Positions 34,015-44,542 of a DNA stretch of 64,000 nucleotides are shown here, piece after piece. Each line of letters opens with the position of its first letter. Position 1 is the first letter of the stretch. A program made the position numbers and the translations under genes. Source of the DNA: Odontesthes bonariensis (lineage: Eukaryota; Chordata; Actinopteri; Atheriniformes; Atherinopsidae); assembly GCF_027942865.1 (NCBI RefSeq), contig NC_134515.1, forward strand, positions 3,790,839 through 3,854,838. The letters run 5' to 3'. Under the pieces are notes generated by a model, which did not search any database, had not been told where the DNA came from, and saw only the letters and a list, made by a program, of their open reading frames with translations.

Positions 34015-34662
34015 TTAAATCATAGAGACAGATTCACCCGCTTTCCATCTGCATAAACAAGCACACATTAACAGTTTTAACAGTTTACTTACAGTGTACG
34101 ATCTGCCGAAGGAGACGTTTCGCTGTTGCTTTCCAACTTCCAACTTCGAATGACGCTGTAACAAAGAATGGTACAGATCCGCCTCGAGTGTGCAGCGCTT
34201 CCGGTGTTTTATAGTACATTGTTTGGGGGCGGGGCGTGTCACTGGCCAACTCCGAATGCAGCTGAAGCCCAGTTTTGAAAAGAGCGCGTACAATGTGCGA
34301 ATCCGCCTAGAGTCCGCAACGGGTCCGCTGATGAGATATAACACTGTGGGGAGGCAGGGTGAGCGGTTGATCAGGATGGTGGACCTGCCCGGCTTGAGGG
34401 CACTCAAGCACTCCACTGCTATCTGGGTGTGAAGAAGTTTTGAGAGGCTAAGTCCTGAGTCAAACTCTGGCCCAGACTGGGACATTGTTTTCCTGACACT
34501 GGTTGGGGGCAGGCTTTGTAGGAACGTGCACGTAGGACGGGCTTCTTGCCAGTCGATAATCTCATACAGTTCATCCAGCACCCGTGAGAGTGGTCTTTTG
34601 GGGTCTTTTTTTTTATCACTTTGCTTCTTTTTCTTTATTGTATTCATGTTGTGTGTCACCAT
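34015..34662 (-). CDS. Unrecognised 215-codon open frame, duplicated at 37453-38221
   Basis: A minus-strand frame starts MVTHNMNTIKKKKQSDKKKD, with a basic N terminus, then DELYEIIDWQEARPTCTF, and ends in a Lys/Arg-containing region. I do not recognise a domain. A second copy at 37453-38221 is about as similar as the surrounding duplicated block but is split by a short internal duplication. The frame ends inside the CpG-rich stretch next to the 40-bp tandem repeat. It could be a captured gene fragment, part of an unknown element, or chance. Codon-level conservation between the two copies would decide. Confidence 0.25.
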   Translation of the reverse strand: MVTHNMNTIKKKKQSDKKKDPKRPLSRVLDELYEIIDWQEARPTCTFLQSLPPTSVRKTMSQSGPEFDSGLSLSKLLHTQIAVECLSALKPGRSTILINRSPCLPTVLYLISGPVADSRRIRTLYALFSKLGFSCIRSWPVTRPAPKQCTIKHRKRCTLEADLYHSLLQRHSKLEVGKQQRNVSFGRSYTVSKLLKLLMCACLCRWKAGESVSMI

Positions 34663-34740
34663 AGTTTATAACAGATCTCCCTGAGTTTCTCTTAAACACT
34701 TTGGTCCCATCTCTTTAAGACTGGTGACGGGGTTGTGATG

Positions 34741-34872
34741 AGGACCAAGAAGGGGAACCATCAGAAGTGGTCAGAACCTTTCCGAGTGCTGCTCACCACC
34801 CAGGCTGCAGGGAAGGTTGCTGTGATAACCACCTGGTGCCGTGCCAGCGTTTGCAGGAAGGTCCTGAGTTAA
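34741..34872 (+). mobile_element. Endogenous retrovirus integrase C-terminal fragment, copy 2
   Basis: Plus-strand copy of the 4352-4508 fragment: GDGVVMRTKKGNHQKWSEPF, then LLTTQAAGKV and a stop after CRKVLS. The piggyBac target TTAA just upstream (34715-34718) is unoccupied here. Confidence 0.65.
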
Positions 34873-35394
34873 CAGACGACTCCTCCCCTGCGGTGCACCT
34901 GAAGAGGAATTTTTGGAATGAGCCTCACAGATTAAAGTTTTCTTCCTGATGAGGCTTTGATGCTGTTTACGTCCTTGAGTACAGATCGTCTTACTGGAAA
35001 ACAAGTGGCTGTGTTCACGTCCACTCAATGTTTTAAATACTTCCTGGAGCACATATCCAGATAAAAACATGGGTTAGGTTCAACAGAAATAATTAATAAT
35101 TAGTTTTACATGCGCTCATTACTCAGATATTCATCAATATCACAAAAACACAACAGGTTTAAAAATAAAAGAGAATTTTTTTAGATGGATCATTACTCAT
35201 CTGACTGTGTTTAAGCTCTGTTTTTAAGTTAAATACTCAGATCTGAACACTGAGGTCATTCAGAAACTACAGTAACTTTCTGGTTGTTAGTTTTCATATT
35301 TTTTTTACTCTTAATTCTAAAACAGAGCAGAACTTACATGAGGCCTTTTGTTTGTTCATGTCAGGGTAACCCAGGTCAAACAGATACGATCATA

Positions 35395-35490
35395 ACGTGA
35401 CAGGCAGGAAGAAACTGGTTAAATGTTATCTAACTTCTAAAGGAAGTTAGAAAGCATTCAACCAGTTTCTTCCTGCCTGTCAAGTTCCAG
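35395..35490. repeat. Long imperfect palindrome, copy 3 of 5
   Basis: GACAGGCAGGAAGAAACTGG arm and its inverse around TTCTAAAGGAA. Confidence 0.8.
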
Positions 35491-35509
35491 CTGTCAATCT
35501 TCCCAGGAG

Positions 35510-35735
35510 TGGACGTCCCAGCAAGGTCACCCCAAGGTCAGAAACCCAAAGAGCTGCATCTCAGACTCTTCAGGCCTCAGTTAGCATGTTAAAGGTTAAA
35601 GGTCACCCCAAGGTCAGAAACCCAAGAGCTGCATCTCAGACTCTGCAGGCCTCAGTCAGCATGTTAAAGGTTAAAGGTCACCCCAAGGTCAGAAACCCAA
35701 GAGCTGCATCTCAGACTCTGCAGGCCCACAGCCCC
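35510..35735 (+). repeat. 75-bp tandem repeat inside Tc1 transposase sequence, about 3 copies
   Basis: The unit runs from TCACCCCAAGGTCAGAAACC through CATGTTAAAGGTTAAAGG. Its length is 25 codons and it stays in frame with KVRNPRAASQTLQASVSM, part of the Tc1 N-terminal DNA-binding region. Similar arrays lie at 39090-39400 and 41280-41430. Confidence 0.85.
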
Positions 35736-36545
35736 TTTACAGACAGCCGTTCCACTTCCTATTCGCCCCATTATAAAAAATTTGGCTGCAGTTCAGTTGA
35801 TTTTCTCTGGGGGCGCTGGCGAGCGAGTGCAGAATGACCATTTTCCATAGGGCTGGCGCTAATAACTCAAAAAATGTCCCCGCTAGCGGCTGAAACCTGA
35901 AAATAATACTGTGATTTCTGACAGAGGGATGTGGATTTATATCGAAAGTACAATAACCTGGGAGTAATAGCTTTCTGTTTTCTTACAGGTCTGGCATTTG
36001 CGAGTCAGTATCTGCTAGCATCTAGCTAACGGAATCTGAAGAACGCACGGCTGATTACGACCGGCTGCTTTACGGCACTCGTCCACTGTGCCAGAGTGCT
36101 AACCTGGTGCCGCTAACAACAACCAAAGCTAAACCAGAGGCTAGTCAGAGAGTATGTAAAAGGGCTGTGCTGAAATCTGTAACTATTTGAGCTAACACCT
36201 CTCTGCTAGCTCAGCGCTAGGACTGACCATGCCGTAAAGTGATGCCACATGCGTGACGTCACTCTGGATTTGATGCTGACAATAAATGTGTATTTTAAAC
36301 AAATCTAGTGAGTCTAAAAAATCAAACCAAGTGCCGTTTGAAAGGATAATTTATCCTGCCTTTGGGAAAATTAAAATGAAAAAATATAAAAAATTATATC
36401 CAAAGCAATGGCTGGATCTAAGGTGGATTTCATAGGACCACCATAGAGTTCGGCGTGCTCTGCACTGCTTCGTTGGCGCCCCTAGAGTGCAGTACCACCC
36501 GGAAATAGCCGCCAGTTTTCCCTCTCCTCATAATAGAGACTCTCT
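35736..36545. other. Unclassified insertion within the Tc1 block
   Basis: About 0.8 kb with no counterpart in the other copies of the block. It separates two runs of the 75-bp Tc1 repeat. It contains gene-like CTAGC-rich text but no recognisable ORF. Confidence 0.45.
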
Positions 36546-36654
36546 GGCAGGCCTCAGTTAGCATGTTAAAGGTTAAAGGTCACCCCAAGGTCAGAAACCC
36601 AAAGAGCTGCATCTCAGACTCTGCAGGCCTCAGTCAGCATGTTAAAGGTTAAAG

Positions 36655-36990
36655 GTCATGACAGCACAGTTAGAAACAGACTGAACAGGTATGGCTTGTG
36701 TGGAAGGGCTGCAGGAGAAAGCCTCTTCTCTCTAAAAAGAACATGGCAGCACAGCTTAGGTTTGCAAAGCTGCATCTGAACAAAACACAACACTTCTGGA
36801 ACAATGTCCTTTGGACAGAGCAGACCAAAGTGGAGATGTTTGCTGATAATGCACAGCAGCACGTTTGGAGGAAACCAAACACAGCACATCAGCACAAACA
36901 CCTCACACCAGCTGTCAAGCACGGTGGTGGAGGGCTGATGATCTGGGCTTGTTCTGCAGCCACAGGACCTGGGCACCTACATGATTTGTT
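36655..36990 (+). mobile_element. Tc1/mariner transposase fragment, right copy 1
   Basis: KKNMAAQLRFAKLHLNKTQH, NVLWTEQTKVEMF (catalytic D replaced by E) and VKHGGGGLMIWA. Inverted counterpart of the 6989-7330 fragment. Confidence 0.85.
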
Positions 36991-37335
36991 TCAGTCATTT
37001 TTACTTCAGTGGTGGTTGTTCTGCAGCCCCAAAGCAACATCAGGCCTCTATGTGGAGGTTAAATGCTCAAAGATGATGCAGAACGCAGCAGGTACAGCTG
37101 ATGGATGAATTCAGCTTGTTTTTCATGTTTAAAGCCTGCGTGCTGTTCAACTCCTGAACGGCTGCACGTCTTTTATTCTGTGTGATATATCTGGGTTGAC
37201 ATATGCTATTCTGGGAGTGGCCTGCCGGCTCCACCAGTCTTTGACCAGACGATAGAGATGACCTGTCTGATAAGACGCCACCTGAGGGATGCGACAACAC
37301 CACCAACGTGTGGCAGAACCAGACTCAGGATCTAC
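36991..37335. repeat. Inverted duplicate of 6596-6975
   Basis: Matches 6975-6596 read on the other strand, from GCTGCAGAACAACCACC through the TATATCTGGGTTGACATATG stretch to the GGTTCTGCC region. Confidence 0.75.
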
Positions 37336-38230
37336 ATTACCTACCGGCAATATGCTATGTGAGCTAGCTAACCACGCTCGCTATGCTATATGCTATATAT
37401 GCTATATCGCTATTGTATGCTATATCGCTATGCTATATTACAAACTTAAAAGTTAAATCATAGAGACAGATTCACCCGCTTTCCATCTGCATAAACAAGC
37501 ACACATTAACAGTTTTAACAGTTTACTTACAGTGTACGATCTGCCGAAGGAGACGTTTCGCTGTTGCTTTCCAACTTCCAACTTCGAATGACGCTGTAAC
37601 AAAGAATGGTACGGATCCGCCTCGAGTATGCAGCGCTTCCGGTGTTTTATAGTACATTGTTTGGGGGCGGGCCGTGTCGCTGGCCAACTCCGAATGCAGC
37701 TGAAGCCCAGTTTTGAAAAGAGCGCGTACAATGTGCGGATCCGCCTAGAGTCCGCAACGGGTCCGCTGAACACTGTGTGGAGGCGGGGCGAGCGATTGAT
37801 CAGGACGGCGTATCCGCCCCGGAGTCCACTGCTATCTGGGGAGCGCGTACAATGTGCGAATCCGCCTAGAGTCCGCAACGGGTCCGCTGATGAGATATAA
37901 CACTGTGGGGAGGCAGGGTGAGCGGTTGATCAGGATGGTGGACCTGCCCGGCTTGAGGGCACTCAAGCACTCCACTGCTATCTGGGTGTGAAGAAGTTTT
38001 GAGAGGCTAAGTCCTGAGTCAAACTCTGGCCCAGACTGGGACATTGTTTTCCTGACACTGGTTGGGGGCAGGCTTTGTAGGAACGTGCACGTAGGACGGG
38101 CTTCTTGCCAGTCGATAATCTCATACAGTTCATCCAGCACCCGTGAGAGTGGTCTTTTGGGGTCTTTTTTTTTATCACTTTGCTTCTTTTTCTTTATTGT
38201 ATTCATGTTGTGTGTCACCATAGTTTATAA
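37336..38230. repeat. Duplicate of 33815-34670
   Basis: Direct duplicate from GATCTACATTACCTACCGGC onward, with fewer GCTATAT units and an extra internal copy of the GTCCGCAACGGGTCCGCTGA segment. The minus-strand frame of 34015-34662 is interrupted here (37453-37878 and 37832-38221). Confidence 0.85.
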
Positions 38231-38284
38231 CAGATCTCCCTGAGTTTCTCTTCAAATAAACACTTTGGTCCCATCTCTTTAAGC

Positions 38285-38436
38285 CTGGTGACGGGGTTGT
38301 GATGAGGACCAAGAAGGGGAACCATCAGAAGTGGTCAGAACCTTTCCGAGTGCTGCTCACCACCCAGGCTGCAGGGAAGGTTGCTGTGATAACCACCTGG
38401 TGCCGTGCCAGCGTTTGCAGGAAGGTCCTGAGTTAA
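38285..38436 (+). mobile_element. Endogenous retrovirus integrase C-terminal fragment, copy 3
   Basis: Same reading as the other copies: PGDGVV, QKWSEPF, LLTTQAAGKV. The unoccupied TTAA target lies at 38279-38282. Confidence 0.65.
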
Positions 38437-38964
38437 CAGACGACTCCTCCCCTGCGGCGCACCTGAAGAGGAATTTTTGGAATGAGCCTCACAGATTAAA
38501 GTTTTCTTCCTGATGAGGCTTTGACACAAAATGCTGTTTACGTCCTTGAGTACAGATCGTCTTACTGGAAAACAAGTGGCTGTGTTCACGTCCACTCAAT
38601 GTTTTAAATACTTCCTGGAGCACATATCCAGATAAAAACATGGGTTAGGTTCAACAGAAATAATTAATAATTAGTTTTACATGCTCTCATTACTCAGATA
38701 TTCATCAATATCACAAAAACACAACAGGTTTAAAAATAAAAGAGAATTTTTTTAGATGGATCATTACTCATCTGATTGTGTTTAAGCTCTGTTTTTAAGT
38801 TAAATACTCAGATCTGAACACTGAAGTCATTCAGAAACTACAGTAACTTTCTGGTTGTTAGTTTCCATATTTTTTTTACTCTTAATTCTAATACAGAGCA
38901 GAACTAACATAAGGCCTTTTGTTTTTTTATGTCAGGGTAACCCAGGTCAAGCAGATACGATCAT

Positions 38965-39055
38965 AACGTGACAGGCAGGAAGAAACTGGTTAAATGTTAT
39001 CTAACTTCTAAAGGAAGTTAGAAAGCATTCAACCAGTTTCTTCCTGCCTGTCCAG
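38965..39055. repeat. Long imperfect palindrome, copy 4 of 5
   Basis: Same arms as the other copies. Confidence 0.8.
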
Positions 39056-39089
39056 TTCCAGCTGTCAACCTTCCCAGGAGTGGACGTCC

Positions 39090-39400
39090 CAGCAAGGTCA
39101 CCCCAAGGTCAGAAACCCAAGAGCTGCATCTCAGACTCTGCAGGCCTCAGTCAGCATGTTAAAGGTTAAAGGTCACCCCAAGGTCAGAAACCCAAGAGCT
39201 GCATCTCAGACTGCAGGCCTCAGTTAGTATGTTAAAGGTTAAAGGTCACCCCAAGGTCAGAAACCCAAGAGCTACATCTCAGACTCTGCAGGCCTCAGTC
39301 AGCATGTTAAAGGTTAAAGGTCACCCCAAGGTCAGAAACACAAGAGCTACATCTCAGACTCTGCAGGCCTCAGTCAGCGTGTTAAAGGTTAAAGGTCATG
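39090..39400 (+). repeat. 75-bp in-frame tandem repeat in Tc1 sequence, about 4 copies
   Basis: Same 25-codon unit as at 35510. The frame passes through two complete units and on into STVRNRLNRYGL of the helix-turn-helix before a frameshift. Confidence 0.85.
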
Positions 39401-39590
39401 ACAGCACAGTTAGAAACAGACTGAACAGGTATGGCTTGTGTGGAAGGGCTGCAGGAGAAAGCCTCTTCTCTCTAAAAAGAACATGGCAGCACAGCTTAGG
39501 TTTGCAAAGCTGCATCTGAACAAACCACAACACTTCTGGAACAATGTCCTTTGGACAGACCAGACCAAAGTGGAGATGTTTGCTGTGCTG
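39401..39590 (+). mobile_element. Tc1/mariner transposase fragment, right copy 2 (truncated)
   Basis: Begins in the helix-turn-helix (STVRNRLNRYGLCGR) and continues in another frame to NVLWTDQTKVEMF with the catalytic D present. It is then cut at 39587, where a sequence related to 5800-5880 begins. Confidence 0.8.
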
Positions 39591-39670
39591 TCTTCTCTTC
39601 GATCAGATATTCATTCACAGGTGAAAGCATCTCTCCCTGATCCAGCAGCCGGTGTGCTGCATCTCTTTAA

Positions 39671-40457
39671 CCCTCTGTAGTGTAAGGCCTTTCAGAGACT
39701 TTGAGGCAGTTGTCAACACCTTGACATTTTCAAGTATTTCAACTAACTGTAAACATCTATGCAAAAGTGACACATATGGTTGTATTCTGAAAAGCCTAAC
39801 AAAAAATAATATGAGAGTAAAGTGAATGTAATACAAACAAGTTTTATTTAAATTGAGGGGAAACACAACTGTACAAATAACAGGTTTTAGAGGTCTTCAA
39901 ACAGTGCAAGAAAACACACTATAAATATATCTAGCCAAGACTTTTGAAGGTTGAACCTTGTAAACAAAAGTGCTGGCTGCATAAAAGTAAAAAGTGCAGT
40001 CAGAAATGTTTTGATGTTTCCACACAAGCTGTAAAAAAGTAATTGTAACTCAAGGCAGTGTCTCTGTTAGCTGAATCCTAATTAGATGGGTGTGTAACAC
40101 CCCTGATTGCCCCCACCCCCCTGTCATTCTCCATGTTTATGCTGGCTGAATGGGGCGTGTTCTCACCTGTGAATAGCCACTCAATCACCTGGTACTTAAC
40201 ATGTGAATAGCGATAGGTGTGGCCTAGGAGGCTGCTGCAGTCAGAGAGTACAGAAAATCCAAAGATTTCTTTTCACTCTCTTTAAAAAGGGCCAGCTATA
40301 TAATTTTATTTTAATATATATATATTTGAAAAGTACAAGTTTCAAGGTTTTTAATGGTGTCACTTATATGTTTGAATGACAAAAACTCACAGAGTTACAG
40401 ATGTGTTTTTGGAGAAGTGTCAAAAATCCCGCCGGCGGGTTCTTAGACTCCAGAGTG
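39671..40457 (-). mobile_element. Non-autonomous piggyBac-like element, copy P3 (787 bp)
   Basis: TTAA at 39667-39670, CCCTCTG start, GACTCCAGAGTG end, then ATAA (decayed TTAA) at 40458-40461. The flanks CATCTCTTTAA on the left and AAGCCTGGTGACGG on the right fuse into CATCTCTTTAAGCCTGG at 38274-38290, the empty site. The subterminal palindrome CCCGCCGGCGGG is intact. No coding capacity. Confidence 0.8.
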
Positions 40458-40461
40458 ATAA

Positions 40462-40615
40462 GCCTGGTGACGGGGTTGTGATGAGGACCAAGAAGGGGAA
40501 CCATCAGAAGTGGTCAGAACCTTTCCAAGTGCTGCTCACCACCCAGGCTGCAGGGAAGGTTGCTGTGATAACCACCTGGTGCCGTGCCAGCGTTTGCAGG
40601 AAGGTCCTGAGTTAA
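40462..40615 (+). mobile_element. Endogenous retrovirus integrase C-terminal fragment, copy 4
   Basis: KPGDGVVMRTKKGNHQKWSE then PFQVLLTT to a stop after CRKVLS. Directly follows piggyBac copy P3, mirroring 4352-4510. Confidence 0.65.
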
Positions 40616-41154
40616 CAGACGACTCCTCCCCTGCGGTGCACCTGAAGAGGAATTTTTGGAATGAGCCTCACAGATTAAAGTTTTCTTCCTGATGAGGCTT
40701 TGACACAAAATGCTGTTTACTTCCTTGAGTACAGATCGCACAGATCGCCTTACTGGAAAACAAGTGGCTGTGTTCACGTCCACTCAATGTTTTAATTACT
40801 TCCTGGAGCACATATCCAGAAAAAAGCATGGGTTAGGTTCAACAGAAATAATTAATAATTTGTTTTACATGCTCTCATTACTCAGATATTCATCAATATC
40901 ACAAAAACACAACAGGTTTAAAAATAAAAGAGAATTTTTTTATATGGATCATTACTCATCTGATTGTGTTTAAGCTCTGTTTTTAAGTTAAATACTCAGA
41001 TCTGAACACTGAAGTCATTCAGAAACTACAGTAACTTTCTGGTTGTTAGTTTCCATATTTTTTTTACTCTTAATTCTAATACAGAGCAGAACTTACATAA
41101 GGCCTTTTGTTTTTTTATGTCAGGGTAACCCAGGTCAAACAGATACGATCATAA

Positions 41155-41245
41155 CGTGACAGGCAGGAAGAAACTGGTTAAATGTTATCTAACTTCTAAA
41201 GGAAGTTAGAAAGCATTCAACCAGTTTCTTCCTGCCTGTCAAGTT
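41155..41245. repeat. Long imperfect palindrome, copy 5 of 5
   Basis: Arms GTGACAGGCAGGAAGAAACT and inverse with loop TTCTAAAGGAA. Confidence 0.8.
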
Positions 41246-41429
41246 CCAGCTGTCAATCTTCCCAGGAGTGGACGTCCCAGCAAGGTCACCCCAAGGTCAG
41301 AAACCCAAAGAGCTGCATCTCAGACTCTTCAGGCCTCAGTTAGCATGTTAAAGGTTAAAGGTCACCCCAAGGTCAGAAACACAAGAGCTACATCTCAGAC
41401 TCTGCAGGCCTCAGTCAGCGTGTTAAAGG

Positions 41430-41769
41430 TTAAAGGTCATGACAGCACAGTTAGAAACAGACTGAACAGGTATGGCTTGTGTGGAAGGGCTGCAGGAGAA
41501 AGCCTCTTCTCTGTAAAAAGAACATGGCAGCATAGCTTAGGTTTGCAAAGCTGCATCTGAACAAACCACAACACTTCTGGAACAATGTCCTTTGGACAGA
41601 GCAGACCAAAGTGGAGATGTTTGCTCATCATGCACAGCAGCACGTTTGGAGGAAACCAAACACAGCATATCAGCACAAACACCCCACACCAGCTGTCAAG
41701 CACGGTGGTGGAGGGCTGATGATCTGGGCTTGTTCTGCAGCCACAGGACCTGGGCACCTTGCAGTCATT
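41430..41769 (+). mobile_element. Tc1/mariner transposase fragment, right copy 3
   Basis: STVRNRLNRYGLCGR, then NVLWTEQTKVEMF with D replaced by E, and VKHGGGGLMIWA. A frameshift lies near 41490. It is preceded by two 75-bp units (41280-41430) and ends at Harbinger copy H4. Confidence 0.8.
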
Positions 41770-42861
41770 GGGCCTCATGCAACAACGTTCGTACGCACAG
41801 ATTTGTTCTTAAATCGTGCATACGAGTGATTTAAGAGAATTTGCGCATTCACCAATCTTTTTGTATTTTACGTTTTCTTTCAGGTTACGAACAGAATTAC
41901 GAGTGATCCAGACCTGTCGTAGGAGTTTCGTAAAATATTCCGCTGTCATTCCAATCAAGTTAGCTTGACTAATGGATTGTATATTTAATTACTTTGAAGC
42001 AAAATATATACATTATACCCCATAATGATGCTGACATTATTCTGTTTGACTTAAATTATGTACTAATTGAAGGTTAATTGACTCTGTATATAACAAGGTC
42101 AATGGGAAGCGTAACCAGCTGACTTGCTACTTTTGGATGCATTAGCGCGCCAGGCTCTTGGAGGGGAGCGTGTGTTCCGAGAACGTGTAGATATCCTTGC
42201 GGAGACAGACGAATGGCTGACATTGTGATTAAGATTCCCAAGGACTTTGCTGCTACAAATATGCAGCTTGCTAGAACTCCATAGAGAAACACGCCGATCA
42301 AACCCAATTCCACCACACGTCCAGGTCCTCACCACCCTTGGATTTTTGGCCACTGGAACCTTTCAGAGGGAGATTGGAGACAGATCGTGGGTGTCCCAGT
42401 CCTGGCTGGACTGCCAAACATAATCGGAGCAATAGACTACACACACATACGCATCAAAGCACCCGTGCTGTTGTGGAGCGCACTGAGCTGAAGGCAAACT
42501 CCTCTACAGCCCAAAGAAGGCATGCCAGATTTTTACAATTTTGCCATGAACGAGGGTCTCCTACTACCTGAACCAGCCCAGGCAGACCAGAAGGTGTGGT
42601 GCCAGGAGACCCCCCTCATGGACCACCCATCAAAGAGCCATCATGATGACGCAACAACTGATTGCACGGGTTTAGTTGCAGTCATCGAACGCCTGGCCAT
42701 GGCGAGATGTTTTGTTTTTTTTTAAGCTATTTTCATATTAAACCATTTCTTTTTTATTTCGGTGACACAGAGTTAACAGCACTCGTAATTGCTTCCCATT
42801 TCTTGGCTTTAGCAGGTCCCGTAATTCCACTGCTGACACTGCTAAAAAGGACAGATTTTCC
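41770..42861 (-). mobile_element. PIF/Harbinger derivative, copy H4, right end lost
   Basis: The left terminus GGGCCTCATGCAACAACG follows ATT at 41767-41769, the same site as copy H1 in inverse. It contains HARBI1 remnants (FLATG-type text near 42340, HNFAMNEGLLLPEPAQADQK near 42540-42600) and the tail of the Myb-like gene region. The element is cut at about 42861, where unrelated sequence begins. Confidence 0.8.
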
Positions 42862-42894
42862 AGCTGTCCTCCCTCGGACCGTCCTTAGAATCTG

Positions 42895-43100
42895 CCATCC
42901 GGGTCACGGCACTATTTGTTAGATTCGATTGTTTCGATGGCAGCTCAAGAACAAGCCAGAGGAATCTCAAGTAAAATAAAGTGTTTAATGGTGGTCACAT
43001 GTCAAAGCATATCAGCGCTGGGCTCAGTGGAACAGAGCTCCCGCAGGAAGTCCGTCAGACTGAGTCCCGACTTCCGGTTATCATTTGCATTTATAGCCTC
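42895..43100 (-). mobile_element. Possible LTR-retrotransposon end (BEL/Pao-like)
   Basis: On the minus strand, CGAATCTAACA is followed by AATAGTGCCGTGACCCGGAT, which resembles the primer-binding site of fish BEL/Pao elements just after an LTR. No coding region is attached, and the LTR start is uncertain. Confidence 0.3.
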
Positions 43101-44542
43101 ACAGGTTGGACTACTAAACTCCAGATCAGGAAGCTCCGCCCCTTCAGCCTCCTCTGGAACAGCTGACCAGTCTGTACCGCCTCAGCTTCAAGGAACAACA
43201 TCTACAGGTACATCCACATGCTGTGTCTGATAGATTAAAGCTTGTATAAAATCAGTTTATATCCTCAATCTGAATCATGATGGTAACTCATCTGTAGATT
43301 GAGGCTCCTGTTGTGGGATCTGACAGTATCAGCCAGATGAGTCTTTTCCACAGTCGTGGGATCTTGTTTATAAAGGGATGCTTGTGTGTCCTGATGGACC
43401 TCATCATCAAAGAGCTTTGTACTCATAATGAATACCATAATCCCCAATGTTGTAATCTTCTATGTTCTTCTAAAACTTCTGCAGATGTGCTGCTGATTGT
43501 GGGTCTGACTCTGGGCTTCGTAGTCGTCCTGTTATCGGTGGCTCTGCTGCTGTTCTGCAGGAGAAGATCTTCTAAACCTCTGAAAGGTGAGGCATCAGGA
43601 CACAGATTCATACCCGAGCCAATTCGGAACCCAGACATCCCCCTCCTGAGCAACACTCTCCAGCTCCTCGGGGTCCTGTGACATTTCTAGGCCAGAAGGG
43701 ATGCATAAGCACCTCCAACGGGTTCTGGATCTGCCCCGGGGCTTCATCCCAACTGGACTTGGTCTGAAAACCTCCAAAGGAAGGAAACCAGGGGGCATCC
43801 CTGATTTGATGCACGAACCACAATGTGGAGGAGCAGCAGCTCTACTCCAAGCTCCCTCCAGATGGTGTAGCTCCTCCCCCCGGATGGTGAGGCTCCTCCC
43901 CCTGGATGGTTTAGCTCCTCCCCCTATCTCTAAGGCTGAGTCCCGCCCCCCCTCTGAAGGAAACTCATTTTAGCCGCTTGTATCCTCGACCTCATTCTTT
44001 GGGTCTCTACCCAGATCTGTGCCCACAGGTGAGGGTTGGAACAAAGATGGAGCAGCAACCTGAAAGCTTCTCCTTCCGGCTCAGCTCCCTCTTCACCACA
44101 ACGGACCAGAGCAGCGCCCTCATTACTGCTGACGGTGTCTGTCTGTCTGTGTGTAACTTCCCATCACTCGCAAACAAGACCCTGAGATACTTAAACTCTT
44201 TCTCTTGAGGCAGGGACCCATCTCCAGGTCACTATGTCATTACCCACATGGACATTGAAGTCCCCAGGAGAATGAAGGAATCTCTAGTATGCACCCCACC
44301 CAGGACACCACCTAAGGACTCCAATAAGGCCCGATACTCCGAACTCGTTCTGACTGTATCGGAGGATTCCCTCCTGCGATCTGTAGCTACAGGAAGGTGA
44401 CCCTCTCACTCTGAGCTCCAACACTGAGTCGCTCAGCTGGGGGCTTGTGAGTATCCTCACACCTGCCGAACACCTCTCTCTCTGGGCAACTCCAGAGTAT
44501 GAGAGGGTATAGTTGGTATAGTTGTGGAGGTAAGCCCAACTA

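Noticed and set aside
33827-34018. 63-codon Tyr-rich frame
   Set aside because: Translation of the 40-bp GCTATAT tandem repeat.
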